From: Xylona heveae TC161
Taxonomy: Eukaryota; Ascomycota; Xylonomycetes; Xylonales; Xylonaceae
Length of the DNA stretch: 64,000 bases
Assembly (NCBI RefSeq): GCF_001619985.1
Contig: NW_017264193.1
Location: forward strand, 1,121,726-1,185,725
Direction of reading: 5' to 3'
Both the position numbers and the translations under genes were made by a program. The notes beneath the pieces were generated by a model that saw only the letters and a program-made list of their open reading frames with translations, searched no databases and was not told where the DNA came from. This document shows, piece after piece, positions 56,101 to 64,000 of this stretch (position 1 is the first letter of the stretch; the number at the start of each line of letters is the position of its first letter).

Positions 56101-56265
56101 GATGATTTCATGGTATTGATCCTTGGTAGGGCAATCCCCGCCCATACCGTCAAGGCGGATGTGACCACGAATGTCTTGGAAATCGATGTGGAAAAGGCAT
56201 GGACCGAGATGGGCTTGAGCAGCGGCTGGAGCAATGAGGTCGGAGTTGAAATGTTCATTCGTTAA
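53118..56265 (+). CDS. GH36 Sip1/raffinose-synthase-like glycosidase
   Basis: Fungal member of the GH36 group with plant Sip1 and alkaline alpha-galactosidases. Ten exons: 53118-53186, 53235-53372, 53437-54310, 54363-54400, 54462-54608, 54666-54814, 54877-55034, 55088-55168, 55242-55985 and 56063-56265, total 866 residues. It opens MFCNIICHPPLG. The beta-sandwich is followed by KPEWFQEWFDGLTYCTWNGLG, then LIIDDNWQTL, AVWHALLGYWGAV, and VKTDVQ with the likely nucleophile Asp. Then come PEVPESHPWH and RGGWDIFSACPLQPV. Two introns have GC donors (54311 and 54815). Substrate (galactosides, possibly raffinose-type) is inferred from the family. Confidence 0.9.
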
Positions 56266-56905
56266 GTCCATTTACCAGGAACAGCCAGACGCTGCTAGGT
56301 CCGCACATTACATGAATATTTCATTACATGACTTGGCTGTACATAGGCCAAGGCCCTTATATAGAAGCTCCTTTGATCCAGTGTTCACAAATTAATATGA
56401 TGCTGCCATCCGTTCATGGCTGGTGTTTTAATTGCAACCGCCCATAATTTGCGAAACAGTTAGGTATTAAATATACATATTCCTAACCAGGATTAAAAAT
56501 CTAATGTATAAAGAAAAAAATAATAATAAATTTCTTAAATTGAAAATATATCCAACAGTAAAACATGCAATATATCTCCATTTAAACCCGGCCAGAAAAA
56601 ATTATGCCAGGATCAAATTCTATCCATTTCTATCCCCTTGTCAATCGCCTTCTTAATTCCCAGTTCTAGGTATGTTTACTCGCGAGCGTTAGGAGGTTGG
56701 TACAAAGCCACACGACAACGGTCGGGTTTCCGCCAAGAGCACGTGGCTCGGGCTCGGGGGTCAGGGGGTACAAAGAATACTTGCTTAGGCGAGCTCGCTA
56801 AGCGGTTTGCAGAATATATTGTGTACAAGTGCACCCCCACTTCAACAACAAGCTCAGTTAGCTCAGTTGGTCCAAGGCGACGTGACTACAACACATCGCA
56901 TCCTA
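56266..56905. other. Intergenic before tRNA-Asp
   Basis: AT-rich 3' region. A TTAGCTCAGTTGG string at 56858-56870 matches a tRNA A-box but has no matching B-box of its own; the first B-box is that of the tRNA-Asp. No protein gene is evident. Confidence 0.5.
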
Positions 56906-57002
56906 TCTTCCTTGGTCTAGTGGCTATGATTTCCGCTTGTCAATTCCGCTTAATACGGAATCGCAAGCGCGGGAGACCGGGGTTCGATTCCCCGAGGGAG
57001 AG
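56906..57002 (+). tRNA. tRNA-Asp (GTC anticodon) with a 25-nt intron
   Basis: The cloverleaf is complete. Acceptor stem TCTTCCT pairs with AGGGAGA with one T-G wobble, discriminator G at 57002. The anticodon stem is TCCGC with GCGGG, loop TTGTCA with GTC at 56939-56941. The T-arm is CGGGG-TTCGATT-CCCCG. The intron is 56943-56967, placed between positions 37 and 38 as is canonical for tRNA introns. The mature form is 72 nt. A T-rich pol III terminator follows at 57003. Confidence 0.9.
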
Positions 57003-57012
57003 TTTTTTTTTC
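57003..57012 (+). terminator. Pol III T-run terminator of tRNA-Asp
   Basis: A run of eight or more T immediately after the discriminator base of the tRNA, as expected for RNA polymerase III termination. Confidence 0.8.
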
Positions 57013-57779
57013 TTTTTATTCTAGAAGTTTTTTTGCTTACCATTTTTCTTTTCTGGATAAGATTGCGTGAAAGTTGCGACAAGATGCATTTTGTGTTAAA
57101 GAGAATGAACTTCATGTCAGGTTTTTATTTTCTTCCTTTAACTTCCCCTCGTTTTACTCATTCTACAAACAGCCCTTGAATGGAGCATACCGGAGTATTG
57201 TTGGGAGAGCAGGAGTTGTGTCGTTCAAATGCACTAGCAGCGCGGGGCCAAGGTGATCGGATTCCGAAAATCCCGCCGGAACTACCGGCGGAGGGCGCCG
57301 AACTGAAGGTTCCACTGCGCCGCAAATAACCCTCGCTCGTCCGCGGGAAGACAAGCATATACTAAACATACACGACGCTTCGGAGGTAGGGTAGAGTTGC
57401 GGAAGCATTAGCGTAGGCAAATAGGTATTCTGCATATTATTGCTCAAAGGATGACTGTACACCTAGTCGAAGAGGTCCTGACACTCCTCTCATCCCGTTC
57501 ACTAAGCTCGGTTCAATAGAAGAAGGAACAAAATATCACCAAATTGAGACATGGGCAAGAAAGCATACAATATAAATAAGGTAGGTATTCAACAAAAGAG
57601 GTATTTCATTTCACAACAATCTAAGTAACCATCGTGGCCGCATGGAATATGGTAAGAATAAATAACAATGACAAAGTAAAAAAGGCCACTTTTTTGACTA
57701 TTAAAAATAAATGCATCATTCTTCATCGTCAGAGGCTGATGCGAGATCCACGCCAGCGTGTAAACAAGTCAAAGGTCGT
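57013..57779. other. Intergenic between tRNA-Asp and pyruvate kinase 3' end
   Basis: About 770 bp. No gene or repeat of note. Confidence 0.5.
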
Positions 57780-59963
57780 CTAATCGTCAGAGAGGCCAAG
57801 GTCCTCCTGGGCGGGGACAATGCGGAGGGTGTTGGTGTGGCCACGGCCTCCTCTCCAGCCCTGGACGCAGACAACGTTCTGGCCCTCCTTCAAGACACCA
57901 AGCTTAATGGCGTTGAAGATACCCCACTTGATGCGGCGGTCAACATCCTCCTGCCAGTCGGCCTTCTTGAAGTCGGGCTTGGCCTCGGGGAAGTGGAAGG
58001 GGTACACGCCACGGTAGAGGTGAGAGTACTATTGCAATGCGTCAATACACAATGGCCAATAACAATTCCTGAAAAGGGACGGGGAGATTATAAAACTTAC
58101 GCGAGAGGCCTTGGGGTTGCGAGTGACCATGATGATGGGAGCGATGGGACGGTACTTGGAGACGAGGCGAGCAGTGTCACCACTGTGGAAATGGTCAGTT
58201 TTGATCCTCGAAGAAGAATAAAATGGGGAAAAGCCAAGCTTACGTGGTGGAGAGAACGAGAATGGCACCAGCCTCCTGCTCCAAGCTGGCGCTGACAGCG
58301 GCCATGGCGCAAGTCTCGGCGGTGGGGGTAGGACGAGGAGCAAGGTTCTTGAGCTCATCAAAGAGGCTCACGTAAGGAATGGCAACCTCAGCGAGCAAGC
58401 AAGTCTCGTGCATGATGGTGACGGCCTCCTTGGGGTAGTTGCCCTTGGCGGTCTCACCCGAAAGCATAACGCAGTCGGCACCGTCCATGACAGCGTTGCC
58501 AACGTCGCTGACCTCGGCACGAGTGGGACGAGGGTTGTAGGTCATAGACTCGAGCATCTGGGTAGCGCAGACAACGGGCTTGCCGACGAGGTTGCACTTG
58601 GCGATCATCATCTTCTGGGCAATGAAGACCTGCGACGGGGGGATCTCGATACCAAGGTCACCACGAGCGACCATGACACCGTCAGTCTCCTTGAGGATGT
58701 CGTCGAAGTTGTTGACACCCTGCTGGTTCTCGATCTTGGCAATAATCTTAATATCCTTGCCATCCTCGCCAAGAACCTCACGGATGGCAGTGATGTCGCT
58801 GCCGTGACGAATGAATGAGGCGAAGACCATGTCAACGTTGTTCTTGGCACCGAAGCGCAGATCGCTCTTGTCCTTCTCGGAGAGAGGGGGAAGGTCGACA
58901 TCGGTCTTGGGCAAGTTGACACCCTTCTTGGAGGAGATCTTGCCATTGTTCATGCAGCGGGCACGGATGGTCTTCTCGTCAACAACGTCGAGGACCTCGA
59001 ATGAGAGAACACCATCATCGACGAAGATGACACGGCCCTTGGCGATCACCTTGGTAATGTTCTTGTAGTCGACGTACCTGTCGGGGACCAATTGTATGAG
59101 CCACAATTCAAAACTTTTCACCAGCGCCAACCATCCCAAGAAATTGCTTCCCGTGAGGACTGACTTGCGCATTTGAAAGTGAAAATATTCACTGGAAAAA
59201 GAAAAAAAAACTTACATGTTCTTGTTGTCACTAGCAGTGGCATACTTCTCGTCAGTGGTGATGTTAAGCTCATCACCAGCGCTGATGGGGATATCAGCAT
59301 CGCCAACGGTGTTACCCGTCCGGATCTCAGGTCCCTTCTGCAGCGGGGGTTAGCGCATCCAAAAACCACCACGAACAAGGAAATCAGGAAAATCTTACAG
59401 TGTCAAGAGCAATGGCAAGAGGGCGACCGGGGTTCTGACGCTCAGCCTCACGAGCGTTGTCAATGACAGACTGGTGGTACTGTTTACAAGATTCCGTAAG
59501 CGGCGACCCTAAAAAGTGGGGACCTCCGATTGAGGAGGGGCGCGAAAAAGCGCACCTCGTATGAACCGTGAGAGAAGTTCATGCGGACAATGTTGAGACC
59601 AGCTGTAAAAATACATCAGCATGATTGTTGGCGCTTTGGGTTCAATTGCTGGCATAACTCACCTCGACGGAGCATGTTAATCTTCTCGACCGAGTTTGTC
59701 TTGGGACCTAAATTCAGAGCTTCGTTAGCTTCCCCACCATCACACAACGTAACAGAAAAATTTCTTCAAGTGCCATTTCAGATCCCCGGAGTAGATCTTA
59801 ATGCTGGCGATGCTAATGAGACGCGATGGGGGAAGGAAAACTCACCAATGGTACCAATGATGGAGGTACGGCGGTAGACCGTCTCCGGCGCGTACTCGGT
59901 GTTGAGGGCGGAAAGCCACTCATAGCGAGAGCGGTTCGCGAGAGCCTTGGAAGCGTCGGCCAT
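57780..59963 (-). CDS. PYK1: Pyruvate kinase
   Basis: Glycolytic enzyme converting phosphoenolpyruvate and ADP to pyruvate and ATP. Eight exons: 59963-59846, 59707-59663, 59602-59556, 59479-59399, 59337-59216, 59077-58244, 58182-58101 and 58028-57780, total 525 residues. Signature segments: [41 protein letters not shown], the active-site KIENQQG and [12 protein letters not shown], and [16 protein letters not shown]. Codon use is strongly biased to C-ending codons, and the leader is C/T-rich; both fit high expression. The exon-rich 5' half, with 45-47 nt exons, is typical of fungal pki genes. Confidence 0.97.
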
Positions 59964-60090
59964 GATGGAAATGGAGGCGATAGAATGAAAGTTGGATGAA
60001 GAAGGATAGAGTGAGGATGAAGATGAAGAAGAAGGAAGAGGTGAGAGGTGGTGGAGGATGGGAAATGAAGAATAGATGAGGGACGGAAGC
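59964..60090 (-). promoter_or_regulatory. Pyrimidine-rich leader of pyruvate kinase
   Basis: On the transcribed strand this stretch is almost all C and T (TCTTCCTTCTTCTTCATC-type) up to the ATG. This is a known mark of highly expressed fungal genes, often at the transcription start. Confidence 0.65.
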
Positions 60091-61485
60091 CGTCGTTGGC
60101 GGGGTACTAAAAAGGATGGGATTCGAGTCGAGGCTGCTGATTTTATTAGACGATCAGGCAACGTTCAGGCCCTTTTGGGTGGTGGGTTGGTTCTCGACTA
60201 AGAGTGGAATGTACAAAACGAATCGAGTGATGTCAAACAAGTGACTACTGATTAAGGGCCGATTTTGCCTTTTTGGAGGGGCTGGCGGGAAAAAAAGAAG
60301 CAAGCTGCGAGTTATTTGGCGGTCGGCCGCTTCATTGGGTGATTTCCGCGGGTGTAAATCAAAAGAGACGCCGAGACTCTCTAATTTGCCTAGGGGGCTG
60401 CCCCACCAAGCTCACCTCTTTTAGCTGAGGGAAAGACGCAGTACGGAGTAGCTAGCAGCAGCAGCAGCAGCAGCAGCAGCAATAGCAGTGAGTAGCCGCA
60501 GCAACAGGCCACTGCTGGCTTATTTCCTTTTTTCTTTCCCCTTCTCCCTTCTTTTGCTGTGGCTGCTACGGCGACCGGCGGAGGAGCCCGCGGGGCCGTG
60601 GGTGATGTCTGATAACCACTCTGTATACTCCGTACGGATAGTAGTACAGATAATGTCGTATTACAGTAACTGCAGCACTCTTTATCCCGCAATGCCCATG
60701 TCCGTAGCTTTTCTCACCACCCAGCTCTCTCCCCTGCCCTCCCTGGCTCCCGGAAAAATTACCAGCGGAACGAGGGGCCAAAAGCAAGAAAAGGCAGAAT
60801 TATAGGGTAACAATTGGCGGTACTAAAATGTACAAAAAGGGACTTACTGTGCCTACTCATTATCCTCATCATTTTGCCGTCCACTGTCGATCTTCCCAAG
60901 GTTTCTCTGCGGTCTCGGTAAGGTAGCGCTGGCAAAAAAGTCGACGGATAAAAGTCGCTCATCCGACCGAAGCGATCAGGTGATGAGAGGAATCCCGCGG
61001 CGCGGACAAGACGCGCCTGCCAATCCGGCACAGGAAAAGTGATCGTACCAGGAACGGAACTCCTTGAGGGCCAAGCTAACCTTATTATTACCGTCGCATC
61101 GACTTCAGAACAGCTTACTCTTTGCTGTCCCCAGAAAGTGTCGTCCAGACCTACAGAGGTACCAAAATGAAAAAGAGACTGTTCCTCTAGCCACGCACCT
61201 CTTTTCGCCTCTCCTTCCTTCCTTCCCCCCCCCATTTGTTCTAATCCGACCTTTTTGTTCGCCCTACGACTCTTGAACTAACAGGTCCCTTTCCTACTGC
61301 CTCTTCCTCACCCCACTCCGCGCCCCTTATCGTCACTTTCCCGTTGGCTGCCTTAGTCAACACCACCTGAGAGATCTCTCCACCTACGTCTCGATCGACT
61401 TCTTGGATCATCTCCCTCCTAGTTGCAACACCTCACCTTTTCCCTTTTCCCTCTCGTTGGACTCACCCACACCCCCCGGGTCATC
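60091..61485. other. Divergent upstream region, pyruvate kinase / DUF1748 gene
   Basis: About 1.4 kb. It contains an AGC triplet run at 60454-60480 and TACGGAGT/ACTCCGTA octamers at 60442-60449 and 60627-60634. A C/T-rich stretch (61185-61480) leads to the DUF1748 start and probably marks its leader. No gene is evident. Confidence 0.55.
60454..60480. repeat. AGC trinucleotide repeat (about nine units)
   Basis: Nine tandem AGC triplets in the intergenic region upstream of pyruvate kinase, not in a coding frame. Confidence 0.9.
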
Positions 61486-62080
61486 ATGGTGGTGAGTGCT
61501 TTTGCACATGGTTGAGCCCGCTTTGGTCGCTGATCTTCTCGTAGCTCGGCAGGCTAACTCACTACGCCTTCGATGCCGTCCTCAGTAAGCTTGTTTTCCC
61601 ATTATCCTCGAGGCATCATCCCCGGAAACAATCTTTCCAATGCTGCCGCCTCACAGCCACCGGCATACGTTGCCGCTCCAGATAGCTAATTATCTCTCCC
61701 TCCGTGGCTTCTAGTCTCTGCATTCCTCGCAGGCGTTAAACGCTCAACTGGTCTAACGTACGATTGCTTCTCACTTTTCTGCCGTGCATATGCATATGCC
61801 TAGCTCTCACCTTTTCTCAAATACTCGCTGTTTCTTTGCCTTGCCACTCCTCCGACTTCCCCTACCCCGCCGAGCAATGTGAGAGATGTATGAAAAGAGC
61901 CGCAAAGCTAACAGCTCCCAACCTTCCTGGGACCATAGCCCCAGCCTTCGCACGGAGACCGTCACCGACTCGAAAGAGGTCAAGAAATGGGTTGACAACT
62001 ACCTCGGTATGGGCGAATGGATTATGGATCAGAGCGTTGCCATCATGGGCGCCAGCAGCTGGTTCGAGCGGAAGCGGTAA
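61486..62080 (+). CDS. DUF1748 small conserved fungal protein
   Basis: Small protein of unknown function, 76 residues. Exons 61486-61491 (6 nt: ATG GTG), 61545-61584, 61715-61757 and 61939-62080. The joined product opens MVLGRLTHYAFDAVL and runs through ISAFLAGVKRSTGLTPSL, VKKWVDNYLGMGEWIMDQ and a SSWFERKR end, a pattern I know from DUF1748 family members. Such proteins are probably mitochondrial and membrane-associated; this is inference. Coding length is 231 nt against 364 nt of introns. The C/T-rich leader suggests good expression. The 6-nt first coding exon would be missed by most gene finders. Confidence 0.87.
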
Positions 62081-62781
62081 ATTGAACGTGTACGAGCCCA
62101 CGTCGAGACAATGAGCATCGGGCTGCTTTAGAGATACGCCTTCGGCCAGATGGCCTTGAATGTCGCCGCCTTATCCAAAGGCATCAAGCATATTCGTTTT
62201 CCGTCACGCGATTTGATTGTGAATAGGGTCAACAATGCTCTCTCTTCGCTCTTACACTATATCTGGGATTTTACAATGGCGTCTATCGAGCGGATTATCT
62301 GGGTTCTCGTATCACTTGAAAATCTATATATTATAGGATACCTCACTGATCGAACAATATCAATTACAACTCTTCTCTTCGACAATTTCTTCTCATTTTT
62401 CAGAAGCGGCTTATTCTAACCCAAAAACTAATAATAATTCTGTTCCTCAAAGCCAAGCCAACCTAACGGCAAGTTCTCGATTTTGTTTCCAAATGCCGAG
62501 AGAGCAAACTTCTATTGGGCTTTATACGGTTTGCAGGTTGAGAGGACGTCAATGCGCACCAAATGGGGAAAAGCAAAGTTACCAATCCGTTGAAAATATC
62601 CAGAATACTAATGAGTCTACTAAGATTTGCATGCTCCATCCTTTGTCGCGTTCCTTCAAAGAAATATAACTCCTAAAAAGAGCCTAACAATCTTTTGCAT
62701 CAAGCAATCTCACCTCTCACCACCTGACCCATTTGGTGAATGAAAAGGAAGACCATTTAGGCTCCATGCTTCCTCTGTTAA
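62081..62781. other. Intergenic between convergent genes
   Basis: About 700 bp. An open 89-codon frame at 62150-62419 looks like 3' UTR sequence. No gene is called. Confidence 0.5.
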
Positions 62782-64000
62782 TCATTCTTCATCTTCTTCG
62801 TCCTCGTCAATGACGAATATTCCACTGTCATATTTTCTCTTCTTTCTCTTGCAAGGTGTCTCAGCGCCGCCAAAGGGCTCAAACTTTCCGCTGTTGCTCA
62901 CTGGGGTCAGCAGCCCAATTGAATTCTGGTCACAATCGTGCGCTCTCAGATAGTCGTCTCTTTTCTGAGTGCATCGAGCTAGGCAGGCGACCATTTCGCT
63001 TTGAATGGACTCGATAGCAAATTTGCCCGCTCGAGTCTCTTCGGCCAGTCGTGCCTCGAGTTCCGCTTTTATCTTTTCCAGAGTTCCGACTAGTGCATCG
63101 GCGTCTGCTAGCGAAGCCCTCAGCCTGGCGGCCTCTTGGAGATATTCTTTCAATGTCGAATCTGTTTCTCTCCTGAACCTTTCTTGATTCTCACCCTGTT
63201 GGGACAAATCCTCTCTCAAAGCTTGAATGTGAACCTCTTTACACCGGAGAAGCTCCTGGGTGTCGCACTGAATCTCCGAGATGCGGTTGTTCGCACACTC
63301 CAAGTCAAGTTTCAACTGATTCACAAGCTCACTGAGCTTGTTGCGTTCTGCCATTGTGTCTCCGTGCTCGCGTTGCTCATCCTCTAATTTCGATTCAAGG
63401 TCCGCCACCGCCTCGTCAGCATCAATCTTCTGGGCAAGTATGCGGGCGATCTCTGCGTCTTTCTCTTTGAGTGTGCTTTCGAGCACGCTGACCTCGCTGT
63501 GACACATGTCCAAGGCGAGTTCTAATTTTTCTATCGAGAGGGTCTGTTCGTCTCTTTGTGCGGTGAGCTCATTCAGTTCGGCACGGTAAAGCTGCTGTTG
63601 AGAATTGCTAACAAATAGCTGCTTTTTAAAACATTCATTTTCTCGCTCCAGCTTGCCTGTTCGAAATAATGAGCCATCAAAATGTCTTTGCAGCGTCGCA
63701 CGTAATTGGTTATTTTGGTCTGCGAGGGCTTCAGCTTTCTGGGCTCTGCGAAGCAATGCTGCGACGCGGTCGGTAGCAATGTCAAGAAAGCGCGAGCTTT
63801 CAAATCCACCAGGAATCTCACCCGGCTCCATGCGCTCCAGTCGTAATCTGGCTTGCCTAAACGCATCTTTGATGGTTGCAATCATTTCTTCCGGTGTGTC
63901 TCCTCGGAAACCAAGCGCAGAAATATCATTTTTCAGCGCTTTAAGAGAAGAGTCAAGCCGCTGCTGAAGATTGAAAGGCTGGTCCAAACAGTCATCATCA
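62782..64000 (-). CDS. Coiled-coil protein, 5' end beyond window
   Basis: The reading frame is open from the right edge to a stop at 62782, about 406 residues seen. No ATG with good context occurs near the edge, so the gene continues to the right. Almost all of it is predicted coiled coil rich in Glu, Leu, Gln, Arg and Ala (LNELTAQRDEQTLSIEKLEL and similar). The C-terminus has a likely nuclear signal, PCKRKKRKYDSG, followed by an acidic end. I do not recognise a family; a nuclear, kinetochore or spindle-pole scaffold is possible but is a guess. Confidence 0.75.
   Translation of the reverse strand, partial: DDDCLDQPFNLQQRLDSSLKALKNDISALGFRGDTPEEMIATIKDAFRQARLRLERMEPGEIPGGFESSRFLDIATDRVAALLRRAQKAEALADQNNQLRATLQRHFDGSLFRTGKLERENECFKKQLFVSNSQQQLYRAELNELTAQRDEQTLSIEKLELALDMCHSEVSVLESTLKEKDAEIARILAQKIDADEAVADLESKLEDEQREHGDTMAERNKLSELVNQLKLDLECANNRISEIQCDTQELLRCKEVHIQALREDLSQQGENQERFRRETDSTLKEYLQEAARLRASLADADALVGTLEKIKAELEARLAEETRAGKFAIESIQSEMVACLARCTQKRDDYLRAHDCDQNSIGLLTPVSNSGKFEPFGGAETPCKRKKRKYDSGIFVIDEDEEDEE

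Noticed and set aside
1-64000. Transposable elements, LTR elements or virus-derived sequence
   Set aside because: No terminal repeats, transposase, reverse transcriptase, integrase or capsid motifs were seen in any frame.
1-64000. A secondary-metabolite or defence gene cluster
   Set aside because: No PKS, NRPS, terpene cyclase, NLR or other cluster backbone gene is present; the neighbours are unrelated housekeeping genes.

Overview
The window is nuclear DNA of a filamentous ascomycete (Pezizomycotina). The protein families suggest Eurotiomycetes, but that is an inference without a search. Genes are dense, on both strands, and broken by short spliceosomal introns, mostly 48-140 nt. I modelled 25 protein-coding genes, two of them cut by the window edges, and one intron-containing tRNA-Asp. 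I see no transposon, LTR element, virus-like element, CRISPR array or rRNA.

Layout, left to right: a Bem46/ABHD12 hydrolase (cut at the left edge); an Ams2-like GATA factor; RTC5 (TLDc protein); mitoribosomal bL36m; ILV1 and RCF1 as a divergent pair; a five-exon LYRM2-like gene and NAA40 as a divergent pair; PIG-U; NOP7 (pescadillo); SAC1 and a Rab5 GTPase as a divergent pair; MIC60; a large tail-anchored protein I cannot name; RRN9. Next come a 2.2-kb low-complexity gap between convergent genes, a glutaminyl cyclase, a TMEM70-like protein, an RTA1 transporter-like protein, a basic nuclear protein, MSH6, mitochondrial TyrRS (MSY1), a GH36 Sip1-type protein, tRNA-Asp, pyruvate kinase, a DUF1748 micro-protein, and a coiled-coil protein cut at the right edge.

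Most genes are housekeeping. Mitochondrial functions are common (bL36m, ILV1, RCF1, LYRM2-like, MIC60, TMEM70-like, MSY1). Neighbours do not form an evident pathway or secondary-metabolite cluster. I found no new multi-gene system.

The notable content is gene architecture: an 8-nt internal exon encoding the oxyanion-hole His-Gly of the hydrolase, a 6-nt first coding exon, four GC-AG introns among about 67, a stop-free 54-nt intron in MSH6 that is a multiple of three, and a small gene made of five short exons. Exon coordinates come from reading splice signals and keeping the frame consistent. They have not been checked against transcripts.
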